From positions 8,062,494 through 8,126,493 of the forward strand of contig NC_135552.1 in the NCBI RefSeq assembly GCF_964340395.1: a stretch of DNA of 64,000 bases, in the 5' to 3' direction. A program made the position numbers and the translations under genes. The notes beneath the pieces are model-generated. The model was given only the letters and a program-made list of their open reading frames with translations. It was not told where the DNA came from and did not search any database. How positions within the stretch are numbered: the first letter of the stretch is position 1; each line of letters starts with the position of its first letter. This document shows positions 39,801 through 51,800 of this stretch, piece after piece. Source of the stretch: Glandiceps talaboti (taxonomy: Eukaryota; Hemichordata; Enteropneusta; Spengelidae).

Positions 39801-42800
39801 CTGGTAGTATTTTTTTTAACGATCTTTAATGTGTTCACAATCATGTTTTTACATCACATCAACCATAATGGTATGACCATTACAGTTCTCATCATAGTTT
39901 ACATCATATATAAATGTTTGATGTCGCACTTGTGAGCGTTCATTCAGGGAGAGGTCCTCATAGTTTGGTCCTGCAAACTCGAAATTTTGTACTCACCTAG
40001 TTCTCTCATAACTCTAAGTCCTTCCTGGTAGTTTGGCCCACCTCTACGTACATAGATTGATGCATTCACATCTTTTAGTTTGGTCTGGTATTCCTTTAAA
40101 GCCCTTACAATACCCTGTGGGTAGAAATAGTCACAAAACTTCAAAAATTTGTTTTTTTGATGATGGAATACCACATAGTGAAGTGGCCAAGTGAGGGATC
40201 AGTTAACGTGATAAACAGTCATATTTTATATACAAGAATTTATGTTCATGGACTCTGGGTTGACTCTGGGTTCCTACTTAGTAATGAAATTTCTACTCAA
40301 AGAGTCGAAAATATATCTTGGAAGCGAATCCCAAATTCTTGCCGACATCTCGTCAGCATTGTCAGGAGTGTGCTACATGTATAATGGGTTATTTGTCACA
40401 TTTCACTTCCAAGAAATATTTTGACTCAGTGAGTAGATATTTATTTTATATAGGTTTTACTAATAATACATGAAATTAAACAAAATACAGCAAAACACAC
40501 AAATGCCTTCTCAATAGAGTGAAAAGAGATGCAATCAGAAACACACTGGGCTATACTGGGTGATTTTCAATTTTTATGTCCTCTCACTTTTTTAAACCCA
40601 GTTCAGTCTGTATCATATACAATTTAGCTTGCTTTACTATAATTTGTCCAAAAATGTGAAACAATGTCATCCATAAAGAGCAATTTGATCTGACAGTGAA
40701 AGTCAAGAGTTTGATTGCCTGGTGACTGTGAAGCTTACATTACCAACAACTTAAAAATAAGTGATTCTCACCTTAAATGTGGATGCCACATTAGTAAAGT
40801 TAGCAATACCACCACCAATGATGAGAACTTTACTGCCTGATGGATGCTGTTCTCTGGTCATCAGTCCTAGGATAGTCTTGGCATATTCATAGGTTTGTTG
40901 TTCACTTGGTGCTCCAGAGTATTCACCATAATTAGCTAACTCCTCAGCACCACCCAAGTCACAAATAGTGTCACTGCAAGAATAAATTTGGATAAAGTCA
41001 TCATTGATATGGGTATGGCTAGTGTTGATATGGGCATAGCAAGTGTCTATATATGGACATAGCAAGTGTCTATATATGGACATGGCCAGTGTTGATATGG
41101 GCATGGCCAGTGTTGATATGGGCATAGCAAATGTCTATATAGCTATAGCGCGGGTGTTGATATGGGTACAGCAAGTGTATATATAGCTATGGTGGGTGTT
41201 GATATGGGCATAACAAGTGTTGATGTGGACATGGCCAGTGTTGACATGAGCCATGGTACATGTAGGTGTCAATACGGATATGGCCAATATTGATATGGGC
41301 CACAGCAGGTGTTCAAGGGCACAACCAGTTTTACAACTGGTAACACTGAAGTAAAGCACTTTCTCTATGTGCTACACTCGTTTATAGCATTCATATTAAG
41401 TGTAAAAGTATACTGTATACTGTTAGTATACTGTATACTGTTAGCCTTTCTAATGTGGTCAATTAGCAAATGAAACAGTATACTTTAACATTTGATATGA
41501 ATGCTATAGACAATTGTGGTACATACAGAATATGCTTTACTTTGGTGTTATGGGTTATAATATAGGCATAGCTGATGGCAATGCGGCACTACCAGACTGC
41601 TTACATACGGTATGACAGGGTTGGAATGGCGCATGAATAGTGTACATGTATGCTAACTGATACAGGGCATAGCCATGAAACAAAAACTATTAATTCATAC
41701 TTTTACATAGTCCCAGTACTATTTTTGTCTTGCATGATTTGAGAAGACAAGTGGGTTTTATTTGAATGGCGAAACATCACATAAAATTTATCCAACCAAC
41801 CTGTAGATGACAGATGCGCCTCCTCCAGCCACCATTGTCCATATACGACCTTTAGGATTGAGAACTGTTAGTTTTAGTGATGCACCACTCTTAGCATCCA
41901 AGTCAGCTATGTATGCCTCCTATAATAGGGAACAACAACACAACAAGGTGAAACAGACAGAACAACACTTTAAAACATTAAGCTACACGATGACACACTG
42001 GATGTAATAATCTAATAATCAAGGAAAACTAATTTTAGACTGCTGCAAAAGAAATATTTTAGTCCCAGAGGTTAGAATTTGGTACGTATTGGAGATTAAA
42101 CTAAATCATGATACATGTATGTATTTGAAGATAAAAAACAGTCTGAAAATGTACTGTAAACCTGGACATTTTCGCTAAAGACTTATTTTCACTTATTTTG
42201 CTAGAAAAAAAAATTGCATAAATGTGTAGTGACTAAAATGCCTTCTTGTACATGAACACAGTGTACCAGTCTGGTGAAATAGCCAAAATTAGTATTTGAG
42301 ACTGAAGACTCTAAAATCACAATAATGATAACGAAAAGTTGTCATTGTTGTGCATGTCTGAGTTAATTGCAATGGAGGGGTGTCTGAGCAAGTGAAAGTA
42401 GAACTGAAGCTTCAGGGCTCGAAATTCGGTTTTTTTCTTGGTAGCCCAGGTGGGCTACCATCTTTTAAATTTGGTAGCCCGAGAGCAATGACTGGTAGCC
42501 CATATGCATGCATTCCTAAATTAATGGTGTCTGTGTATATATGTAACTATATGATGTATTGAATTCGATGATTGATTGAATAACTTAAGAGTCACGTTAA
42601 CACGTTATTTGTGTGTATTTCATGCCATATTTGACATTGGGGACACAATTTTTTGCATGTATGTGTCTCTGGGGCCGTGTCATTTACAACGTACGGTTAT
42701 CATTGCAATGAAGAAAAAACATGTAGTCGCTCTTGTACTATTATCTAAATCTCTTGGTGCAGTGAGACCTGTAAAATTTGAATATGATTCAACGTATGGA

Positions 42801-45800
42801 AAACGTATAAACAGTTTCATAAGCCCCATGGCCATTTCCTGATGTGGAGACTACGTCTTGGGTAGTTTAGAAACTATATGTGCTGTTATCATTATCTATT
42901 CACGCGATTGGTTACTTATTAACAGATGGGTTAGACAGGATTTGTATTAATACATGACGGCCATTACGGCAAAGCCCCTAGATCCATTCATGGGCGAAGA
43001 GATAATCAAACAGAGTCTAAGACCACATCAGCAGACGGTCCATGCTGAAAACTTCACTAAGATAAATTAAAATCATCATGTCACCATTTCATTCTCACTA
43101 AAACTTCAACTTTCTTTTGAGCTTTGCTACTACTACTAGATCGAATACATTACGTGAATTTACCATTCACCACTGCATGCTCTCAGGGGTTGCGTGAGCA
43201 TGGTTTACACACGGAATGTTTTAGGCATCGTTCAAGAATAAACGAATCTGTAGGTGTATACCAAGTTAACAGTTCTCATCAGCATAAAATTGTATCAAAC
43301 ACCATTACAACTGTGTCTCTGTCAAGTTGAAAGTTAAAGCTGTCATTCATTTTATGGAATTTAGTTACTGCAGCAGTGCTGTACCGAGAGTGTACTGTAC
43401 CCCGACTCTGAGAAGAACCGGAAGGGCCCGGGCCGGAGAGCAGATTTCCAGAGAGTGATAACCATGGGAAATTGAAAGTACAGAAAGATAACATTAAATC
43501 GCTATGCAGAATATTGTTGCATATAAATGTTTTGTTGTGACATTTTGGAAGTACAAGCTGTGTATACGATGAACGGAAGAATGACGTGTACAGTGTACAT
43601 GTATTTCGTGTACATTTGATATACATGTAGTGTGGATGCAAATTTGGAAAAGACGCACTGATTTTGACGCTAATTTTGGCGAGAACGCGTCCCACAGGAC
43701 TGCGACCTCGGAGGCCCCCGGCCCGGGAAGGTGTCGGAGTCAGGGTGTCACAGTTTCATTCAAAACTTAGTAGCCCAATTGGGCTACCACTCACATAATT
43801 TGGTAGCCCAGAGACAGACATTGGTAGTCTGTGGACGCGGGGCTACCGCGAATTTCGAGCCCTGAGCTTTCGTCCGCACCTGCTGATGTGTTCACCAGTC
43901 TGATAAACTCTGATAAATTAATACATCAACAGCTGTTGTAAATCTCCACAATACAATATTAATATTAAAGTTTGCATCCATTTATTGCACAAGATGTACA
44001 CAGATAGGGACATATTACATATTATGTATATAATTTCATGTTAATCTTCTTTCTCACTAAGGGATATTTTTTGTACAAACATAATTACTAAGTTGAGCAA
44101 CAGAAGATTTAATCATTGCTGGTATAAGTGGATTTACATTTGTCTATAACATGGATGACACGTTGATGTACAACTGCCGACATCAGACCATTGACAAACA
44201 GAACCTGTTACAAACAGGGAAAGTAAACAAATGAATTGGATTAATAACACTTGGCATGGCATGAAGGAAGTACAGAGACTTGTATTACATTCCATCATTT
44301 GATAAGAACAGTTTTAGGGCCTCTTTACATAATAATAGTTCAAGTTCACAAAACAAATTTCCAATCCCCTGGCATTTCATGTACATACACATAAAATGAT
44401 AAAAATGCTATAAAACTGTTCTTATCAAACCAAGGTGTGTAATGCAAGTCTCTGCTGTTAAAACATGCTGAGCCAAGTGTTATTAATCCAATTTTTTTGG
44501 TATACTTTCCCTGTTTGTAACAGGTTTCATTCGTGCACAGTCTGATGTCGGCAGTTGTAGCTACTACAAGAATTTCTCCTTGCAGGAAATGAGATGCTTT
44601 ATTGTGATAAGTCCATTCAAATGTCATAAGTAGGTGCACGTACAATTCACTAAAGATCTTATCAAAGGTACACACTAAAGGTCTATGTAACAACTAGAGA
44701 CTGGAATACACAATCAAGCAGAATATGGAATATAGTGTGAGACAGAATGCAGCATATAGACTACAAAGAAGAATACATGTACAGTTTGTGACAAAATACA
44801 GAATATAACCTGAAACAGAACATGACACTTTTAGACAGACAATGAATTATTAACAGAGAGAATAAAGAAAGAATACAGAATGCAGAATATAGTCTGTGAC
44901 AGAATAAAGATTATATAGTCTGAGACAGAATACAGCACATGTATGCACACAGAAAGAAGACAAAATGCAGACTACAGTTGAAGACAAAATACAGTATACA
45001 GAATAAAGAGAAAGAAGACAGAATATAGATTATAGTCTGAGACAAAATACAGAATACACAGAGAGAATATAGAATACAATCTGAGACAGAATACAGCAAA
45101 ATGAATACAGAATACAGAGTTTAGGGATTCTTACCTCTGGGAATGCTTCTCTTCCAAATGGTGGTGGGAAATCAACCTCACCCCATTTCACTTTACACAG
45201 GAATTCAGCTGTCTGGTCTAGTTTAGCAGCCAAGTCAAGTACATGGATTTTATCAGTCACAACTATTGACAATAAAAACAGAATATATCATAATGAGTAT
45301 GATAGTTAAATCTAGTATGCTACATGTATTTGCCAGTTAGTATTAATAGTTAGGCGGATAAGCATGAAGATTGTTCACTTTTAGGTAGAATTTTGAAATT
45401 TGGTGTGTATGCATAACTTTTGAATGCAAATTCATTTTGATATAGTGCCAATTGAATAGCGCCCTCTAGCGGCCCAGTATCACAACCTAGTGGTATTTGC
45501 CAGTTAGTACTAAAGTGGAGAAAAGTGGAATATCACGAGGTGAAAATACTCACAACTGAAGTGTATTGTCACTACTACTTGTCAATGACATCACAGTGAA
45601 AAGGCTGCTTTGCACTCATTTTTCCTGATGGCTGAACGAAGAATCTTTCTTTTCTTTTTTTTTTTTTGGGGGGGGGGGGGGTTATCATCTAATTATATTT
45701 CAAGCACCTAGGTGAGTTCATGTCTTGGTAGTCCAGGACACATAGACTATATAAACATTGTATCTAGACTACCAAATTAGCAGTAGTCCAGGACACATAG

Positions 45801-48800
45801 ACTACTAAACACTGTATCTAGACTACCAAATTAGCAGTAGTCCAGGACAAATAGACTATTAAACATTGTATCTAGACTACCAAATTAACAGTAGTCCAGG
45901 ATACATAGACTACTAAACATTGGATCCATAGACTACCAAATTAGCTGTAACAGTCGATGTCACATATTAGGCTATTATAGTACTAAACATCACAATTCAC
46001 ATCTAGACTACCAAATTTATAAGTTGGTAGTCTGTTAAAACTTAAACCAATGGAAAATCAATAGAAACGTGGAACTAAAACAGTTCACTTGGCTATTAAA
46101 ATCTGCCAACTCGGTGTACTAGATAAATTTAAACCCTGGTGAGTTACTGATATGCATTTGACATCACAATTATCATCATATGAAAACATGTAAATGATCT
46201 GCAGTAATTATGAAATCTGACCCTATCACATGAAATTTGTCAGTCCAAAGCAGCAGAGATAAGAATCAGAAGTATTATGTATCACAAGATGGACTCAATA
46301 CGGCGTATTCCGGTTATCGAACTTCCGGTTGTTTCGCAGGAAAGTATCGCGAGAGGGCGCACCATATCTGACAAAGTGAGGGCCAGAATTTTCGTCATGG
46401 CATCTAATAGTATGGCGATGTATGAAGCTGTCAACAAAATGGGCGTAAAAGAACCCCGTGCATTCATAAAAGAGTGGAAAATTACTACTTCTAAATCTAC
46501 TAGATATCGCCAGAAATGCTGTCAACCTTGGTATTGAAACACTAGAAAATGATAATTTTCTGAGAGAACGGAAGAGGAGACGAATAGTGGATGTCGGGCA
46601 TCAAAAGATTTTACTAATCGACAGCGGAAACATTGAAAGTTGGACGGATGACCTTCGAAATATACCTGATGTAGACATGATAAACATATTTCTTTACCTT
46701 ACTGGTGTCTGTTGCTGGACAAAAGAACGATTAGAAAATTACAAATCTGACAACAGCTTCCAATCTGATTAAAATCCGATGTAGATGTTGTCTGATCGTT
46801 CATTGCTATTTTACCTTCGTTATTTTGCCTGAATTGACCTTCTTGGTACATGTTTACATTTTTTAGCCTGCCTGATCGCCTCCTCTACGATCAGGCTGAA
46901 AAATGTAAACATGTACCAAGAAAAATAATATCAGGCAAAATAACGAAGGTAAAATAGCAATGAACGATTAGCCGACATCTACATCGGATTTTAATCAGAT
47001 TGAACAGCTTCCAGCTACAGTCATTGCAATATTGAGAGTTCGGTCGACAATTACCAAGCCACATGTTTATATTGTAACTGATGTCGCCGCATACTTAGGC
47101 CTTTCTTGTTTATTAGAACAGTGGTGTAGCACCACGGGTGAAATCATAAAACTTTGTCCGGAAAAAAACATTTCATGTACTGGTTATAAGTTGGCATAAA
47201 CATATGTGTATTGATATACTCAACTTTACTATCACACTTTGGTTAGCTTGCTATTCTTCATTCAGGACCATCAGTGTATAAAAAAACCCATTGAAGTCGG
47301 CAACGAATCATAAATATTGTTATTGTGATTGATGTACCACACCGCCCACCCCTTCAATGAATTGGCCTTACATGTAACGTTTACGTGGTTCACTCATCAT
47401 ACCATGTCTTATACCGATCTGATTAAAATCCGATGTAGATGTCGGCTAATCGTTCATTGCTATTTTACCTTCGTTATTTTGCCTGAATTGACCTTCGTGG
47501 TACATGTTTACGTTTTTGTCCTGATCGGTAGAGGAGGCGATCAAACATGTACCACGCAGGTCAATTCACGCACAATAACGAAAGTAAAATAGCAATGAAC
47601 GATTAGCCGACATCTACATCGGATTTTAATCAGATTGGTTTTATACAAGCTGCAATAACTGTAGCGTATATTGTGATTTTGAAGGTTCTTTCCTCTGTTT
47701 TTGTACCTTTTTCCGTTCCGATGTTTGACTGGAAGCAATCACTACAATTTCTCCAACGGTAACGCAAATGGACGAGGTCACACTGAAAACGTGAGTGAGA
47801 TGTCAGTGTACTACCCGTTTCAAAATGTTGCTACTTTTGGGTTTTCCTGACGTTCGAATTGCAGAGCCAAACTTACGCGAAATATTAGGAGAACGAGAGG
47901 TTAATTTGCTATTTCGTTATTTGATGGGCGATAATGCAATATTATAGCGTAAAGTTACGGGGAATGACAGACAATCTTTAGTCAGTGGTTACGATGCCTA
48001 TAGACTCTATGCTTTGCAACAATGCTCTACAATTTCTGGCCCTCACTTCCGGTTCTAAAACAGCGCCCCTAGTGGCCAAACAATCATATCTTTTATCTTT
48101 TCGGGGCTTTTTCGATAACCGGAATACGGCGTATTATCTTTGACTGACTTGGCTACATGACTCAAATTACGTTATGCATACAATTTAGACAAGCCATTAG
48201 TGGAATTACATGTAATAATCTAAGTAAAGGAAATCAAAATACACATACTGTCAGTAGCATATAACCTGAATAAGATTTGGGGTTACATTGGCCAGTTAGT
48301 ACAATGTGTTGGTAAAATCTACCTCACATTAAAGGATTCTTGTGGATGTTTTCATTTAAATCATAGTTTATATTTTTATATTTGGTAAATAATGTAAAAT
48401 CTTACAAGAATTCATTTTCTTCTCTACATTACTCTTATTCTATAACATACATTTGTAAAACAATCTGTTACTGCATATAATATGGATTTATGATGACGTA
48501 TCAACCTGCAATTCAGTACATTACTTTACACTAAAGCACAGTACGTTACTATGCAGAGCAGTACAGGACAATACTGTAACAATGCAGTGTGAGGCTGTTA
48601 TATAGACTTAAATTCTTAGAGTAAACTATACATTTCTAGCTGGCATAAGAAATGTATGTATGTATGTATGTATGTATGTATGTATGTATGTATGTATGTA
48701 TGTACGTACATATGTACGTACGTACATACGTACGTACGTACGTACGTACATATGTACGTATGTCTGTCTGTACATGTACGTACGTATGTAATATTCTCAT

Positions 48801-51800
48801 TTTTATTTAAAAATCCATAGTAAAGGTATTTTCACTTTTATGCACCTTTCACAACAACATCACTTTTGTTGCCTTCCCATTTACAAAATGTATCTCAGCA
48901 TTTTATGAAATTATCAGAGTTTTAAAGTAGTCTAAAGTGGTCTGACAGACGAAACTAGCAAATGTCAAAAGTACCCAAGTCTTGCCTAGACTTTCTACTT
49001 AGCTTGTAACTACAACTTACCTAATGGATTGATTTCAAGATAGGTGAAATAAAGGTCAACATAGAATTTGTAGAGTTTAACGATGAAATCAGCTACCATA
49101 CTAAAAATAGAAAGAGTAAAAACAGTCATTATGAAGTGCTGTAGTACAGAAATATCACGGTTCTTGAAGAAACACTTCATGATGATTTTACTTGTTCCAT
49201 GTTCATGGACTCTGGGTTTATACTTAGTAATGAAAATTTTGATTCACAAATTTCTTGGAAGCAAATTCAATTTTCACTGACGTCTCTCGTCAGCATCATC
49301 GGGGGTATACTCAAGCTCATTTCACCAGTCTCTTCTGAGACACAAGACAATAGCCCATCGTAGTACACCCCTGACAATGCCGACGAAAATAAGGGATTCA
49401 CTTCCAAGAAAATTTTTGACTCTGTGAGTAGCAATTTTTGTTATTAAATGATTACACTTATCATTATTTTATGTTCATATAAACTTCAACAGCAAAACTC
49501 TGAAACATAATTAATGTAAAGTGATATATAATCGAGTACGAACTAGATGAGTATATAAATAACATTTAAATCAACAACAGCCTATACAAATAATATGCAA
49601 ATCAGCATAACACTGCATTTGAATAATATGTTAATTATAAGTTAGCAGCACATGTATTCCAATAATACGTAATTTAGGAACAACAGTTTTGTATTCAAAT
49701 GTAAATTAGTAACAGTTTGATTTATATATTATGCAAATTAGCAACAGTTTGATTTAATTCATATAAAAATTAACAACAGTTTATCTTCAAATAATATTAT
49801 CAATATTGTTGGTATTTAAATGATATGTAAATTAGCAAAAAGACTGATTTCAATTTTGAGTTTGTCTTCAAATAAATTGTAGTATGGAAACTATGACTAA
49901 CAGAGTTTGTATTTATGATATGTAAATTAGCAACTTACTCTTTCTTTTTAGCTGGTACTTGTGCTAGTAGTATTTGTTTGATTTCCCCTTCAGTGACTTT
50001 CATATCAATATCTACTGGTATGTTGATCTTCACCGCCTGTACAAATTGAACAATCTCATTAGTTACAATATATCATCTGATGTTTCAACAATTCCACGTC
50101 TCTTGAAAATCTCTGTACACATGATTGTAATCCTTCAAAGCTATGTTTTGTACACAGTATGTAGGACTGGGTACAATCTACAAACATGTAAACTCTGGTG
50201 TAGGAATGTGTGGTACATATTAAACAAAAATGGAGATTTATTTTTAGATTTGATTTTTTGTGTTTTACTTAAATTACTATAGTTGAATTGGGTAACCTTA
50301 TGTTTTGAGTATGCTATCTTGCACACCAGCCTTGATTAAAGAGCAACTCATAACTCTACAGCACACACACAGGTAATAAATATCATAACTAGGCAAAGCC
50401 CATAAGCTTGTGCAGGGTAGATTCATTTGTGACCGGCTGTCTCACATGGAGAATGTGCATAGGATATAAAACGCGCATGTGAAGTTATTGCGCCGCAATG
50501 CATCCTTGGGTAAACCCACCAAAACACATCGCATAGTATATAGGACGCACATGCGTACTAGTCACTGAGCCGCTACGCGAGATATTAATTCTTTATTTCA
50601 TTGAAATTTCCAAATTTTTACATGATAGTATCCTACTCCTGATGTCATTGCAAGGTAATGATATATTTCATCTACAATATATACCCTTGGTTTGGAAGCA
50701 ACATTCTCATGTTTTCCCTTTTTTTAATTCAGTAATTTTATATTTTCTTTTGAATGAAAGTGGCAATCTGAAGTTTGAAGTAATTTACAATGAAAAGGTT
50801 TAAATTACAGTGGAAATATTTCTATATATTTATTTACAACAGATCATGTACTTTTGTCTTTGTGTAACTCATACCCAACACATGTCCTACATTGTACAAG
50901 TTTGTCTGGTCCATGGACTTTGATTAGTTCCATGGGAACCATTTCCATGGTCATAACCAGAATCTATTTTTTTCCATCATGAAATGTCAAAGTTTGTATA
51001 ATTTTTTTATTCGCTTTCTGGTGGAATAAAGTTGAATTCAATTCAACTCATGTTTTATTTGTATTATAATCTAATAATTGATTCGAGATGAGCTCTATAG
51101 AAATATCATCACTGGGTGTCTACTCTAGATGAGCTCTATAGAAATATCATAACTGGGTGTCTACTCTAGATGAAAAGAAATATTTATATGAATAGCAAAA
51201 ATGCAAAATGTTTTAATGCAAAGTGTTTTCCTATATTAGTTGAGATGATACTTCTGTGCAATTTTCAATTTTTTTTCCTTTTTGGACAAATTTTTATGTT
51301 TATTTTCTAGCAGTTCTGTGGGTTTTAATGATTTTTTTCTATTTTGGGTATATGGAACTATACAAATGTTTATTATGATTACTATATTTATTATTAAAAA
51401 TAATTTTCTGTAAGAATTATGTGCATGTACACATATGCTGTAGTACAGTATTGAATTAGTAGTCTAATGCACTTAATAGAAATCAATATTTGATGGAATT
51501 TCAAGCAGAATGTTTAATTGGAAATATATTTGCATAATTGCTTTGTCTGGCTCACAAATGAATTTACAGACTGTATATATGAATAATTTTGTACTTCATG
51601 CATTCATTAGTAGCTTTAAGGACCTAACATATGAGGTGATCCAGTTGTGATTCCCTTCTGTAGATGTTGGAGCCAACAGTGGATCCCATCACAGGTTAAA
51701 GTATAGCATTTGTCTGATTCACATGTTGGGCCTCGGGTTTCCACTTTACTTTCTTTCTCAGCAGAAGTGTACAATGTATGATTTACGAAAGATCTTTCCT

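Larger units (their letters stand above)
40974..41800. other. ACLY intron with minisatellite and foldback
   Basis: Almost filled by the 'TGTTGATATGGGCATAGC' minisatellite (40995-41315) and a foldback element (41383-41508). Confidence 0.65.
41920..45134. other. ACLY intron with hAT-like element and minisatellite
   Basis: Holds a rearranged family C repeat (42152-42330), the 42413-43864 element and the GAATACAGA minisatellite (44695-45118). The region 43870-44690 contains a partly duplicated stretch: TTTGTAACAGGTT...TGATGTCGGCAGTTG near 44510 is an inverted match to CAACTGCCGACATCA...CTGTTACAAA near 44170-44215. Confidence 0.6.
46297..48135 (+). mobile_element. TIR-bounded DNA element of 1.84 kb with broken coding sequence
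   Basis: The left end AATACGGCGTATTCCGGTTA (46297) is an inverted copy of the right end, with one mismatch over the first 24 bases. A further inverted match, AGTGAGGGCCAGAA, lies near 46375 (left) and 48045 (right), so the arms extend to about 110 bp. A plus-strand coding region begins inside the left arm. Two 9-bp-TSD MITEs are inserted in it. No clear target duplication was seen at the outer ends, so the superfamily is undetermined. Confidence 0.6.
45263..49020. other. ACLY intron (3.8 kb) with a nested transposon complex
   Basis: Contains a 54-bp tandem repeat (45727-45950), the TIR element 46297-48135 with two nested MITEs, and a TATG/TACG microsatellite (48653-48793). An isolated poly-T/poly-G run is at about 45653-45681. 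Confidence 0.7.
49101..49938. other. ACLY intron with MITE and minisatellite
   Basis: Contains the MITE at 49236-49430 and an AT-rich tandem repeat at 49550-49930. Confidence 0.6.

Noticed and set aside
46277-46772. Functional host gene antisense in the ACLY intron
   Set aside because: The coding sequence is frameshifted, starts in a terminal inverted repeat and is interrupted by a MITE; it fits a decayed mobile element better.
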